DNA of 35,193 nucleotides, taken from positions 1 to 35,193 of the forward strand of contig DASZKZ010000091.1 in the NCBI GenBank assembly GCA_035552595.1, read 5' to 3'. The notes below the pieces were generated by a model. The model saw only the letters and a program-made list of their open reading frames with translations. It did no database searches and was not told where the DNA came from. The position numbers and the translations under genes are program-made. Source of the DNA: Aeolococcus sp035552595 (GTDB taxonomy: Bacteria; Chloroflexota; Dormibacteria; Aeolococcales; Aeolococcaceae). Shown piece by piece: positions 7,679 through 15,572 of this stretch (positions are counted from its first letter, which is position 1; every line of letters begins with the position of its first letter).

Positions 7679-8922
7679 CAGCCCACCCCGAGCAGGGCGT
7701 GCAGGGACGCGCTCGGCAGCAGCCCGACAGTGAGGGCGGCGAGCGCGGGCACCCACGCCGCCAGGCGAGCCGCAGGCCCGGGCGCGGCCGCGGGCACCGC
7801 TCTCGGGGCGGCCACCACGGCTCGCACGGAGATCACGAGCATCGCTCCCGTGACCGGCAGGACCGCCAGGAGCAGGGTGCCGCCGAAGCCGGAGGTCAGC
7901 GCCGTGACCAGGGCGAAGCGCCCCCAGAAGGCCGGCCCCGGTGGGATCCCGCTCAGCGCCACCCAGGCCAGACGGCGGGGGCGGGGTGCGGCGCCCGCGG
8001 GGTCCTGGACCAGCAGCGGGCCCACGCAGAGGTGGGTGAGCATGAGCAGGAGGCTGCCCAGCCGGGCGGCGGGCTGCGGGGTGGCGAGACCCATGGCCAC
8101 CAGGCCGAGGTCGGCGAGGAGGACACGCGGGTAGCGCTGGTCATCCGGGGCGCTGAGCCCGCGCGCCGCCGCCCATACGGCGCTGATGGCGCCCGCGGGC
8201 AGCAGGATGGCCCCGAACGTGACCCGAGCCGCGGAGGGAAACACCGCCTGGAGCGGCTGGACGGTGAGCAGGAGAGCGGGCAGGAGCAGCAGCGCCCAGG
8301 GGGCCAGCGCGGCTCCTCGCACCAGCCGGCCCCCTCCGGCGACCCACCCACCCAGGGGGACCAACCCGAACCCGGCCGCGATCCCCCCGGCGAGCAGGGC
8401 GCCGGCCAGATGGGCGCGCGGCGGCACGGCGGCGACGTCGACGGGGAGGAAGGGCGACGCCGCGGTCATGGCGGCCGCCCCGAGCGTGCCCACCCGGGCG
8501 GCGGCGAGGGTGGCCCGGGCCGGGGCGGCCGCCACCCAGCGCACCCCGAGCAGCGCGGTGCCGGCGACGAAGCAGATGCCCCACACCAGGGGCGACCCCG
8601 CGGCCAGCGCCACCGCGGAGAGCGCGCCGCAGGCCGCAAGAACCAGGACCTCGCCACCGTCGGGAGGGGGTGCGAGGAGCAGGCAGAGGGTGGCGGCCAG
8701 AGCGCAGAGCAGCACCAGGCCACTCGCCGATCGGCCCAGCAGCAACCCTCCAGGAGCGGACGCCGCGATGAGGTCGGCTCCCCCACCCAGCGAGGTCAGC
8801 GCCGCCACGGCCGCGGCCAGGGGGACGAGTGCCGCCAGACGCCGCCGCCGGGCCCGCGGCAGCAGGAGGGCGGCGACGACCCCGGCGACAGCCCAGGTGA
8901 TCGCCACCGGAGCCACGCTCAC
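7678..8922 (-). CDS. Proton-conducting antiporter-like membrane subunit (HyfF/NuoN-like, divergent)
   Basis: 414 residues, roughly 12 or more membrane helices, no lysine. The segment VALSGIPPGPAFWGRFALVTA matches the LxGIPPxxGFxxK region of NuoN/NuoM/HyfF/MrpD proteins, with Arg where these usually carry the functional Lys. Related proteins pump protons or sodium in complex I, group 4 hydrogenases and Mrp antiporters. Loss of the buried lysines makes ordinary pumping doubtful. The GTG at 8922 is chosen because it forms a GTGA overlap with the preceding stop. The family call rests on one motif plus topology and operon context. Confidence 0.6.
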   Translation of the reverse strand: MSVAPVAITWAVAGVVAALLLPRARRRRLAALVPLAAAVAALTSLGGGADLIAASAPGGLLLGRSASGLVLLCALAATLCLLLAPPPDGGEVLVLAACGALSAVALAAGSPLVWGICFVAGTALLGVRWVAAAPARATLAAARVGTLGAAAMTAASPFLPVDVAAVPPRAHLAGALLAGGIAAGFGLVPLGGWVAGGGRLVRGAALAPWALLLLPALLLTVQPLQAVFPSAARVTFGAILLPAGAISAVWAAARGLSAPDDQRYPRVLLADLGLVAMGLATPQPAARLGSLLLMLTHLCVGPLLVQDPAGAAPRPRRLAWVALSGIPPGPAFWGRFALVTALTSGFGGTLLLAVLPVTGAMLVISVRAVVAAPRAVPAAAPGPAARLAAWVPALAALTVGLLPSASLHALLGVG

Positions 8923-9560
8923 GGCGACGCCCGAGCCGGCCGCGCCGCCCCGTGGCGCCCCCGCAACCAGCCCGCTGTGATGGCCGCCCCCGGCGCCGCG
9001 GCCGCGGCGGTCATGGCGCCCGAGAGCGTGTCCACGCCGGCGGCGAGGAACCAGGCGGCGGCGACGGCGATGCCCAGCGCGGCAACCCCGACCGCGATGT
9101 CCAAGAGGGTACGCGCGCTGAGCAGGCGCATCCCGGCGCAGCCCCACACCAGCGCGGCCGGAAAGAGCACTCCGCTGACGGTGGAGGCCGACCCCAGCGG
9201 AACATTGAAGCTGACCCAGGACGCGGCGGGAAGGACCAGCACGGCAGCGGCCACGCGGATGCTGCGGGGGCCGAACAGCGCCTCCGACCCGGCGACGACG
9301 GGGACGAGGGGATCGACTCCGGCCATCCAGCTCACCCGATGGGCGAGGGCGCTGCTCAGGGGGCCGGCCAGGCCTGTGAGGGCCGCCGCGCCGGCCAGCA
9401 CCAGGACAGCGTCGGCCCCGTAGAAGGCGGCCACCGACGGCATCAGCCCCACGGCCGCTGCCACCGCGGCGTAGGTCACCGCGTGACGACCGTCGACCAG
9501 GGTGACCACAACGGCCGCGAGAAAGCCGACGCCGGCGAGCAGTGGCTCGTTGGGCGCCAT
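8919..9560 (-). CDS. HyfE-like small membrane subunit
   Basis: 213 residues with about six or seven hydrophobic helices and no lysine. The size (E. coli HyfE is close to 216) and the place between two antiporter-like genes are those of HyfE, a NuoK-related subunit. The segment LVWGCAGMRLLSARTLLDIAVG resembles the GLxLMxxRR-type helix of that family. The usual buried glutamates of NuoK/HyfE are not obvious. The ATG at 9560 overlaps the previous TGA by one base and the 3' end overlaps the next GTG by four. The assignment is by size, order and weak similarity only. Confidence 0.5.
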   Translation of the reverse strand: MAPNEPLLAGVGFLAAVVVTLVDGRHAVTYAAVAAAVGLMPSVAAFYGADAVLVLAGAAALTGLAGPLSSALAHRVSWMAGVDPLVPVVAGSEALFGPRSIRVAAAVLVLPAASWVSFNVPLGSASTVSGVLFPAALVWGCAGMRLLSARTLLDIAVGVAALGIAVAAAWFLAAGVDTLSGAMTAAAAAPGAAITAGWLRGRHGAARPARASP

Positions 9561-11173
9561 CAGTGAAAGAGGAGCACGGCGAGCGCGGCCCCCACGACGA
9601 ACAGCGGAACCTGAGGCTGGGATTCCAGCCAGTGGTCGAGGCGGCGAGCGACGGTGGCGGCGCCCCGTGCCGCGGGGCGCGACCGCCGCCGCAGGCGCAG
9701 CAGGAGGCGAAGTGGGGGCACGCTCACCGGGTGTGGTGCCGGCGCCGCCTCCGCGATGTAGTCGTCGCCGGCGACCACGATGGCGGCGGCGGCAGTGATC
9801 AGGACGACCGCCGCAGCCACCGCGAAGTAGCCGCCCGCGAAGCCGCCCCCGGGCACCGCCAGGGCCCCGCCGTCGATGTCGACCGCCGTGGCTCCTCCGG
9901 AGAGAGGAGCGGCGACGTAGCGCAGCGCCAGGCCGGGAACGAGCCCGCCGCCCAGCCCAGCGGCGACCGCGACCAGCGCCCCGGGGAGCGCCGGTCGCCA
10001 GGGGCGGGGCGGGATGGCGACGGCTCGCGCCGCGGCGGTGGCGCCCACGGCCACCACCCCGCTGAGCACCAGCAGCTGCGGAAAGGCGGCCGCCCCGCGA
10101 TGGGCCGCCGTCGCCAGCCCCACCGCGACCACCGCGAAGGCCGCCCCTCCCGGAAGGGCGATGAGTGCCATCGAGGCGGCCGACCACCGGGAGGGCCGCC
10201 GGCCCCACGAGGGCGCCGCCAGCAGGGCCAGCTCGACGGCCAGGAACAGCCCGGCCAGGGCGGTCCCGCCGGTGCTGAGCGGGCCGCCGAAGAGGCTCAC
10301 CAGCACGCCGGCGAGGATGGCGATCCCCGATCGCCCGGCGGAGGCCATCGTCACCGCCCGCCGAGCCGTGTAGGCCGCCACGGCGGCGACCGCAGCTCCC
10401 ACGATGGCCAGGGTCACGGCGGCGTTGCCGGGCAGCTGACCGCCCGCGCTCTCCTGAAGCCGGAGGAGCACCAGGAAGCCTGCGGGCAGGGCCCCAACCG
10501 CCGCGAAGTCACGAGCCGGGGATCCGCCCTCGCCGGGAAGCGCCGGCGAGAGCAGCAGAGCGGCACCCCCCAGCGCCCACGGGATCGCCAGCGCCCCTCC
10601 GATCGCGCCCGGAGGCACTGCGGCGAGATCACTGCTGCCCGCTGCGGACACCAGCTGCGTGGCCGCCGCCACCAGCGCCAGCCCGGCGCCGCAGAGGAGG
10701 CCGGCGAGGATCGCCGAGGACCGTGAACCGGGTCCGCGTTGACCGCGGAGCAGGAGGGTGCCCGCGGCGATCACCTCGACCCCGGCCGCGACCAGGACCA
10801 GGTTGCCGGCGGTCGCCACCGTGACGGCGCCGGCCAGGCAGAGGAGCAGGCCGGCGAGGCGCTCCCCGTCATGGCGGTGGCGCGGCACCGCGAGAAGGGC
10901 GGCGACACAGGCCACCAGGATGATCGCGACGGAGGCCTGGTCAGCTCGCGCGGTGAGGTCGACACCGGGGATTGCGGAGCCGAAGCTGCGCTCCACGGAG
11001 GCTCCGCCGGACACCCCGGAGACCACCGTCACGGTCAGGGCCGCGCAGGCGCAGATCGACAGCACGGCGATCAGCGCAACCAGGCGGCGGCGGCGACGCA
11101 GCTCGTGGACAGCGGCGGCGGCGGCCAGCGGCGCGGCCACGGCCAGGACCAGCCGGAGCCCGGCGCTCAGCAC
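9560..11173 (-). CDS. Antiporter-like membrane subunit (HyfB/NuoL/NuoM-like, divergent)
   Basis: 537 residues, about 14 hydrophobic helices and a long C-terminal extension ending in a last helix after RRLDHWLESQPQ. Features of the NuoL/M/N family remain: VDLTARADQASVAII early on, NLVLVAAGVEVIAAG with the helix-5 glutamate, and a TARRAVTMASAGRSGIAIL stretch like the kinked helix of these proteins. The segment that normally reads K-A-x-x-P-x-H-x-W-L-P appears as LLLSPALPGEGGSPARDF, with the pumping lysine gone. The whole protein contains no lysine. The GTG start at 11173 lies 9 bp after the zinc-ribbon gene and has only weak ribosome-binding sequence. Confidence 0.65.
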   Translation of the reverse strand: MLSAGLRLVLAVAAPLAAAAAVHELRRRRRLVALIAVLSICACAALTVTVVSGVSGGASVERSFGSAIPGVDLTARADQASVAIILVACVAALLAVPRHRHDGERLAGLLLCLAGAVTVATAGNLVLVAAGVEVIAAGTLLLRGQRGPGSRSSAILAGLLCGAGLALVAAATQLVSAAGSSDLAAVPPGAIGGALAIPWALGGAALLLSPALPGEGGSPARDFAAVGALPAGFLVLLRLQESAGGQLPGNAAVTLAIVGAAVAAVAAYTARRAVTMASAGRSGIAILAGVLVSLFGGPLSTGGTALAGLFLAVELALLAAPSWGRRPSRWSAASMALIALPGGAAFAVVAVGLATAAHRGAAAFPQLLVLSGVVAVGATAAARAVAIPPRPWRPALPGALVAVAAGLGGGLVPGLALRYVAAPLSGGATAVDIDGGALAVPGGGFAGGYFAVAAAVVLITAAAAIVVAGDDYIAEAAPAPHPVSVPPLRLLLRLRRRSRPAARGAATVARRLDHWLESQPQVPLFVVGAALAVLLFH

Positions 11174-11182
11174 GCGATCGGC

Positions 11183-11662
11183 TCAGCCGGTGCGCGTGAC
11201 GCGACCCAGCGGCGCGTGCCCCACCTCCTCTGCGCAGTACGGGCACACCGCCCAGCCCAGCCGGAGCACGCGGTCGCAGCCGTGGCAGCGGCGCGCGAAC
11301 TGGGTGCGGCAGTAGGGGCAGACGATGAACTCGACCTCGATCTCGCGCCCGCACGAGGGGCAGGGGCGGAGGGGGACGGCATCGTTGTCGATCTCGAGCA
11401 GGGTCTGCTCCTCGAGCGCAAAGGCACGCTCCTCGTCGAGGGTGCGAGGCGGCCGGATCATCAGGTAGACGAGCGCCCCCAGGAAGGGGGGGACGAACCC
11501 GAGCAGGAGCGAGAAGAGCTGGAAGGCCGCCGCGTCGGAGCGCCGCCGCGCGTCCCTCCAGACGAAGAACGCGGTCGCCACCCAGAGCACCGCCACGTAC
11601 CCGATCAGCGCGGCGACACCGACCACCAGGAGGGAGACGCTGTCGCCGAGCACAGGGGTCAT
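11183..11662 (-). CDS. Membrane protein with two C-terminal zinc ribbons
   Basis: 159 residues. Two hydrophobic helices (about 10-35 and 48-70) are followed by a cytoplasmic part with four CxxC pairs: Cys101/104 with Cys115/118, and Cys126/129 with Cys140/143. This is the double zinc-ribbon (DZANK-like) pattern. The ATG at 11662 forms an ATGA overlap with the valS stop and has GGGAGAAGG in front, so it is translated from the valS message. It precedes the four-gene membrane module and could be its assembly or anchoring factor; that is inferred from position only. No enzyme motif is seen. Confidence 0.75.
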   Translation of the reverse strand: MTPVLGDSVSLLVVGVAALIGYVAVLWVATAFFVWRDARRRSDAAAFQLFSLLLGFVPPFLGALVYLMIRPPRTLDEERAFALEEQTLLEIDNDAVPLRPCPSCGREIEVEFIVCPYCRTQFARRCHGCDRVLRLGWAVCPYCAEEVGHAPLGRVTRTG

Positions 11663-14277
11663 GACCCTTCTCCCTGGCCACGAAGGGCAGCGTGCTCTCG
11701 ACGTGCCTCGTCGAGCCGGCGCCGCACGTCGTCCACCACCTCAGGGCGGGCCCGGCCGGTGAACCCCTGGTTGGCGAGCTGCGCGTCGAGCCGGGAGATG
11801 GTGGCCTCGAGCTCACCGAGGCGGCGGCGGGCGCGGGCGCGCTCGCGCTCCCCCACCACCAGGTGATAGCGCGCCTCCAGAGCGCCGGCGACCAGGGTGA
11901 CCCCGCCGTCGAGCGCTCCGTTGACGACATCGACCGGAACCAGGGCGGTGAGCAGCCGGATCCTCTCCTCCCCCGCCACCGCCGGGTCGCCGCCGCGGAG
12001 CTGGAGGCGGTGGCGCTCCCCGCGGGGCACGCCACTCTCGTCACGGAGCGCGCGCACCCTCTGCACCAGCTGGAGGAGCTCGTCGACGGCCGCGCGATGC
12101 GGCCCGGCCAGCCCCTCGCGCCATCCCGGCGCCACCCTCGGCCAGTCGCGCCGCTGCAGGCTGGGCGCGGGGTCGGGCAGGCGCTGCGCGCACTCCTCGG
12201 TGATGAAGGGCATGAACGGATGGAGCAGACGCAGGAGCACGTCGAGGGTGGTGATGGCGGTGTGCGCCGCCGCCCGGCGGGAGGGGTCGGGGGCGTCGTC
12301 ACGGAGGCGGGGCTTGATCATCTCCACGTAGCCGTCGCAGAAGGAGTGCCAGGTAACGTCGTAGAGACGCTCCACCGCCTCATGGAGACGGTAGCTGCTC
12401 AGTGCCTCGTCCACCGCTTCCACAGTTTCGGCCACCTGTGACAACATCCAGCGGTCCTCGGGGCGAAGATCATCGATGGCCGGCTCCGGGTCGGGGGCGG
12501 TCATGTGCCCGGTGCCGTCGTCGAGCCGCGCCACCAGGAATCGGGTGGCATTCCAGATCTTGTTGGCGAATCTCTGGTAGCTCTCGATGCGGTCCTCGTT
12601 GAAGCGGACGTCCTGGCCTCCCGTCCCCACCGCCGCCGCCCAGGCTCGCACCGCGTCGGCACCGTGGCTGTCGATCATGGGCAGAGGATCGACAGCATTG
12701 CCCTTGGACTTGTTCATCCTGGTGCCGTCGACCGCCTGCACGGTGCTGGTGATGATCACGTCGGCAAAGGGGACCTGGGCGGTGAAGCGGAGCCCGGTGA
12801 AGATCATCCGGGCCACCCAGAGGAAGATGATGTCGCGTGCGGTCACGCAGACGTCGGTCGGGTAGAAGCGGCGCAGATCCTCGGTCTCCTCGGGCCATCC
12901 GAAGATGGCGAAGGGCCAGAGCGCGCTGCTGAACCAGGTGTCGAGGACGTCCGGATCGTTCTCCAGGGTGGTGTCGCCGCAGGTCGCGCAGGCGGACGGC
13001 GGCTCGATCCACGCGAAGGTGTGGTCGTTGGCGCAGGTCGACACCGGGATGGCGTGGCCCAGCCAGATCTGGCGGCTGATGCACCAGTCGCGAATGTTGC
13101 GCATCCAGGCGAGGTAGACGTCGGTGTAGCGGCGGGGATGGAAGTTGGTGTCCCCCGACTCGACCGCGGCGATGGCAGGTCCGCTCAGCTCGGTCATGCG
13201 CACCCACCACTGCGCGCTGATCAAGGGCTCGAGCACGTGTCCGCAGCGGTCGCAGTGACCCACCTCGTGCACGTACTCCTCCTCCTCGAGCACGGCGCCG
13301 GTGGCTCGCAGCGCCTCGGTCACCGCCACCCGGGCCTGGTCGGTGGGAAGCCCGTGGAACTGCGGGAGCTCGGGAACGTCCATGGTGCCGTCGGGCGCGA
13401 TCACGGTGATCATGGGGAGGCCGTGGCGCTGGCCGATGTCGTAGTCGGTGGGGTCGTGCGCGGGGGTGACCTTGAGGGCACCGGTGCCGAAGTCGGGTTG
13501 CACGGCGGCGTCCTCGATGATGGGCACGATCCGGCCGGTGAGCGGCAGCCTCACGCTGCGGCCCACCAGCTCGCGGTAGCGCGGATCACCCGGGGCGACG
13601 GCGACCGCCGCGTCGCCGAGCATGGTCTCAGGCCTGACGGTGGCCACCACGATCTCGCCACCCCCCTCGATGGGATAGCGGAGGTGGACCATGGTGTCGG
13701 TGTGCTCCCGCCAGTCGATCTCCTCATCGCTGATCGCCGAGAGGTTGTTGGGACACCAGTTGACGATGCGCGGCCCGCGGTAGATCAACCCCGAGTCGAA
13801 GAGATTCTTGAAGGCCGTGCGAATCGCGCGCACGTAGTCCTCGTCGAGGGTGAACCGGGCCCGGCTCCAGTCGCAGGTGAAGCCGAGGCGGCGCATCTGG
13901 TCGAAGATGCGGCCGCCGTACTCCTCGTACCAGGCGTCGACGCGGACCTGGAACAGGGGCCTCCCCAGCTCCTCCTTGCTGGTCCCTTCGGCGGCGAGCT
14001 GACGCTCGATGACGTTCTGGGTGGCGATGGCGGCGTGATCGGTGCCCGGGCACCACTCGACCTCGTAGCCGAGCATGCGATGGTGCCGGCACAGGGTGTC
14101 CTGGATCGAGAAGCCCATGGCGTGGCCGAGGTGGAGAACGCCCGTGATGTTCGGCGGCGGCAGAGCCACGGTGAACGAGGGGCGGCCTGAGGACGCGTCG
14201 GCGATGCCGATCCCGAGCTCCTCCCAGCGCGCACGCCAGACGGGCTCGACGGTGCGCGGGTCGAAGGCCTTGTCCAT
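11659..14277 (-). CDS. valS: Valyl-tRNA synthetase
   Basis: 872 residues, a full-length class I enzyme that charges tRNA-Val. The HIGH-type motif lies in PPPNITGVLHLGH (HLGH at 49-52). The editing (CP1) insert follows. The KMSKS-type loop reads RMNKS (520-524), a substitution of Lys by Arg and Ser by Asn. The WISRQIWLGHAIP region, the anticodon-binding domain and the usual C-terminal coiled coil (ERERARARRRLGELEATISRL) are all present. The ATG at 14277 has a TATACT box 12 nt upstream and no Shine-Dalgarno. It is the first gene of a run continuing into the zinc-ribbon and membrane-module genes. Confidence 0.97.
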   Translation of the reverse strand: MDKAFDPRTVEPVWRARWEELGIGIADASSGRPSFTVALPPPNITGVLHLGHAMGFSIQDTLCRHHRMLGYEVEWCPGTDHAAIATQNVIERQLAAEGTSKEELGRPLFQVRVDAWYEEYGGRIFDQMRRLGFTCDWSRARFTLDEDYVRAIRTAFKNLFDSGLIYRGPRIVNWCPNNLSAISDEEIDWREHTDTMVHLRYPIEGGGEIVVATVRPETMLGDAAVAVAPGDPRYRELVGRSVRLPLTGRIVPIIEDAAVQPDFGTGALKVTPAHDPTDYDIGQRHGLPMITVIAPDGTMDVPELPQFHGLPTDQARVAVTEALRATGAVLEEEEYVHEVGHCDRCGHVLEPLISAQWWVRMTELSGPAIAAVESGDTNFHPRRYTDVYLAWMRNIRDWCISRQIWLGHAIPVSTCANDHTFAWIEPPSACATCGDTTLENDPDVLDTWFSSALWPFAIFGWPEETEDLRRFYPTDVCVTARDIIFLWVARMIFTGLRFTAQVPFADVIITSTVQAVDGTRMNKSKGNAVDPLPMIDSHGADAVRAWAAAVGTGGQDVRFNEDRIESYQRFANKIWNATRFLVARLDDGTGHMTAPDPEPAIDDLRPEDRWMLSQVAETVEAVDEALSSYRLHEAVERLYDVTWHSFCDGYVEMIKPRLRDDAPDPSRRAAAHTAITTLDVLLRLLHPFMPFITEECAQRLPDPAPSLQRRDWPRVAPGWREGLAGPHRAAVDELLQLVQRVRALRDESGVPRGERHRLQLRGGDPAVAGEERIRLLTALVPVDVVNGALDGGVTLVAGALEARYHLVVGERERARARRRLGELEATISRLDAQLANQGFTGRARPEVVDDVRRRLDEARREHAALRGQGEGS

Positions 14278-14289
14278 CGGTGGACGCCG

Positions 14290-14295
14290 AGTATA
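14290..14295 (-). promoter_or_regulatory. -10 box of valS
   Basis: TATACT on the minus strand ends 12 nt before the valS ATG, giving a leader of about 5 nt. The perfect hairpin at 14296-14332 occupies the place where the spacer and -35 would be. Confidence 0.5.
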
Positions 14296-14332
14296 GGCAG
14301 CCCCGCCGCGGAGACCCCGCGGCGGGGCTGCC
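14296..14332 (-). terminator. Strong GC hairpin after the lipoprotein gene
   Basis: GGCAGCCCCGCCGCGG and its exact complement form a perfect 16-bp stem with loop AGACC, 15 bp after the lipoprotein stop. There is no T-tract, which is common for terminator-like hairpins in very GC-rich genomes. It abuts the valS -10 box. Confidence 0.6.
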
Positions 14333-14347
14333 GTCGCGCTGGGCTGC

Positions 14348-14926
14348 TCAGGTGGGTGAGGGCGTGGGCGCGCCGGCGGTGGGCGACGCCTGCGGGTTGT
14401 GGTCCAGGCCGCCGCTGGCGTTGACGTCGATGTCGGCCTTCCACTGGCCGTCGACGTCGATCGCCGAGTAGGTGTCCTGCCGTGCGGGCACGCCGGTGAC
14501 CTGGCTGCACGTGGCGGCGGGATCGCCGGGCGCCTTGCCCAGACACCACACCACCGGGCCGCTCAGCGCCACGTCGGCGTGGGTGGCGTCGACGGTGGTC
14601 ACCCCGGTGACGGTGACGCCGCCAACCTCCCAGAAGAGGCCGCCCGTGGTGCCGAAGTCGGCGTAGACGCGGAGCAGCTCGCCGAGGTCGGTGCTGTCGA
14701 CCGAGGTGGCCAGCCACACCGGCACCTGGAGGTTGTCCTCAGCGGTGGCGGCGGCGAGGAAGCCCGCCAGCGCCCCACCCGCGGTCGCGGTCGACGGCGT
14801 GGCCACGACCTGGGTGGCCGATGGGGTCGTGGCGGCGGTGTCCCCGCAGCCGGCCAGGGCGGCGCCGGTCAGCCCGGCGATCAGCGCGATCCACCCGCGG
14901 CTCGAGCCCATGCCCCGCTCCCTCAT
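14348..14926 (-). CDS. Putative secreted lipoprotein, unknown function
   Basis: 192 residues from the ATG at 14926. A basic start, a hydrophobic stretch (GWIALIAGLTGAALAG) and the lipobox LAGC (Cys27) mark a lipoprotein. The mature part is a single ~140-residue domain with two further cysteines (VVWCLGKAPG and AATCSQV) that could pair, followed by a Pro/Thr/Ser tail. I do not recognise the family; the fold could be a small ligand-binding or NTF2-like domain. An ATG five codons later (14911) has AGGGAG 6 nt upstream and gives an equally good signal peptide, so it may be the real start. The gene ends in a strong hairpin. Confidence 0.7.
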   Translation of the reverse strand: MRERGMGSSRGWIALIAGLTGAALAGCGDTAATTPSATQVVATPSTATAGGALAGFLAAATAEDNLQVPVWLATSVDSTDLGELLRVYADFGTTGGLFWEVGGVTVTGVTTVDATHADVALSGPVVWCLGKAPGDPAATCSQVTGVPARQDTYSAIDVDGQWKADIDVNASGGLDHNPQASPTAGAPTPSPT

Positions 14927-14947
14927 GCACGCGGTCGGCGTCGGCGG

Positions 14948-14953
14948 ATTATG
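14948..14953 (-). promoter_or_regulatory. -10 box of the lipoprotein gene
   Basis: CATAAT on the minus strand, followed by CCG. It places the transcript start about 15 nt before the ATG at 14926. The same CATAATCCG is found before treY and pntAA. Confidence 0.4.
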
Positions 14954-14986
14954 GGCGCGCCCGGCACGGCAGGCGGGGCGCCAGCC

Positions 14987-15565
14987 TCAGCGCGCGGCCA
15001 GTGACTGTGCCGGCTGTCCGGTGGTCTGCCAGCGGGGGGAGAACGGGGAGTCCAGGTACTCGAGATGGACTGACGAGAGGCCGAGCCGCGCCGCCTGATC
15101 GCGGGTGATCGACGGGAACTGGAGAAGCGGAGGCTGGAGGAGCGCGTCGTCCTCGACCGCGGCGAAGTAGGCGTTGCCCTGACAGTCCCGCAGGAACGCC
15201 ACCAGCCCTGCCAGCGGAGGCGCGCCATTGCTCAGGGGGGTGTGGGAGCGCAGCGGCACGACCAGCGCTGCCGGCGCGCCGGGCCGCGCGGCCGCGACGG
15301 CGACCGGCGTCTCGGCGGTGGCGCCGATCAGGTCGGGGTGGAGGGCCGCGGCGGCACGGCCCGCGGCATCCTCGAGGGCGGCGACGTTGCCGGCATCGTA
15401 GGACTGATCGAAGTCGCCGAGCGCCCTCAGGACAGGTGCCAGGGAGGGCCGCGGTGCCACCACGGTGCAATCGGCCGTGCGCGAGCGCAGCAGCACCACG
15501 ATCGTGCCGCCGAGGAGGAGCACCGCCGTCGCGGCGAGCGCGATCAGCCGCCCCCGCAGGGTCAT
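14987..15565 (-). CDS. Membrane-anchored protein downstream of clpX, unknown function
   Basis: 192 residues. One N-terminal membrane helix (LIALAATAVLLLGGTIVVLL) is followed by an extracytoplasmic part of ~165 residues with two cysteines (ADCTVV and RDCQGN). No family is recognised and no catalytic motif is visible. The ATG at 15565 lies 7 bp after the clpX stop, so the two are almost certainly co-transcribed, although the protein faces the other side of the membrane from ClpX. It contains no lysine. Confidence 0.65.
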   Translation of the reverse strand: MTLRGRLIALAATAVLLLGGTIVVLLRSRTADCTVVAPRPSLAPVLRALGDFDQSYDAGNVAALEDAAGRAAAALHPDLIGATAETPVAVAAARPGAPAALVVPLRSHTPLSNGAPPLAGLVAFLRDCQGNAYFAAVEDDALLQPPLLQFPSITRDQAARLGLSSVHLEYLDSPFSPRWQTTGQPAQSLAAR

Positions 15566-15572
15566 GGGACGG

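Noticed and set aside
7309..9423. Plus-strand open frame of 704 codons
   Set aside because: Antisense to the membrane module. It reads as repetitive Gly/Arg/Glu/Gln sequence. The minus-strand frames give hydrophobic helices and exact 1-4 bp gene overlaps, which is far better evidence.
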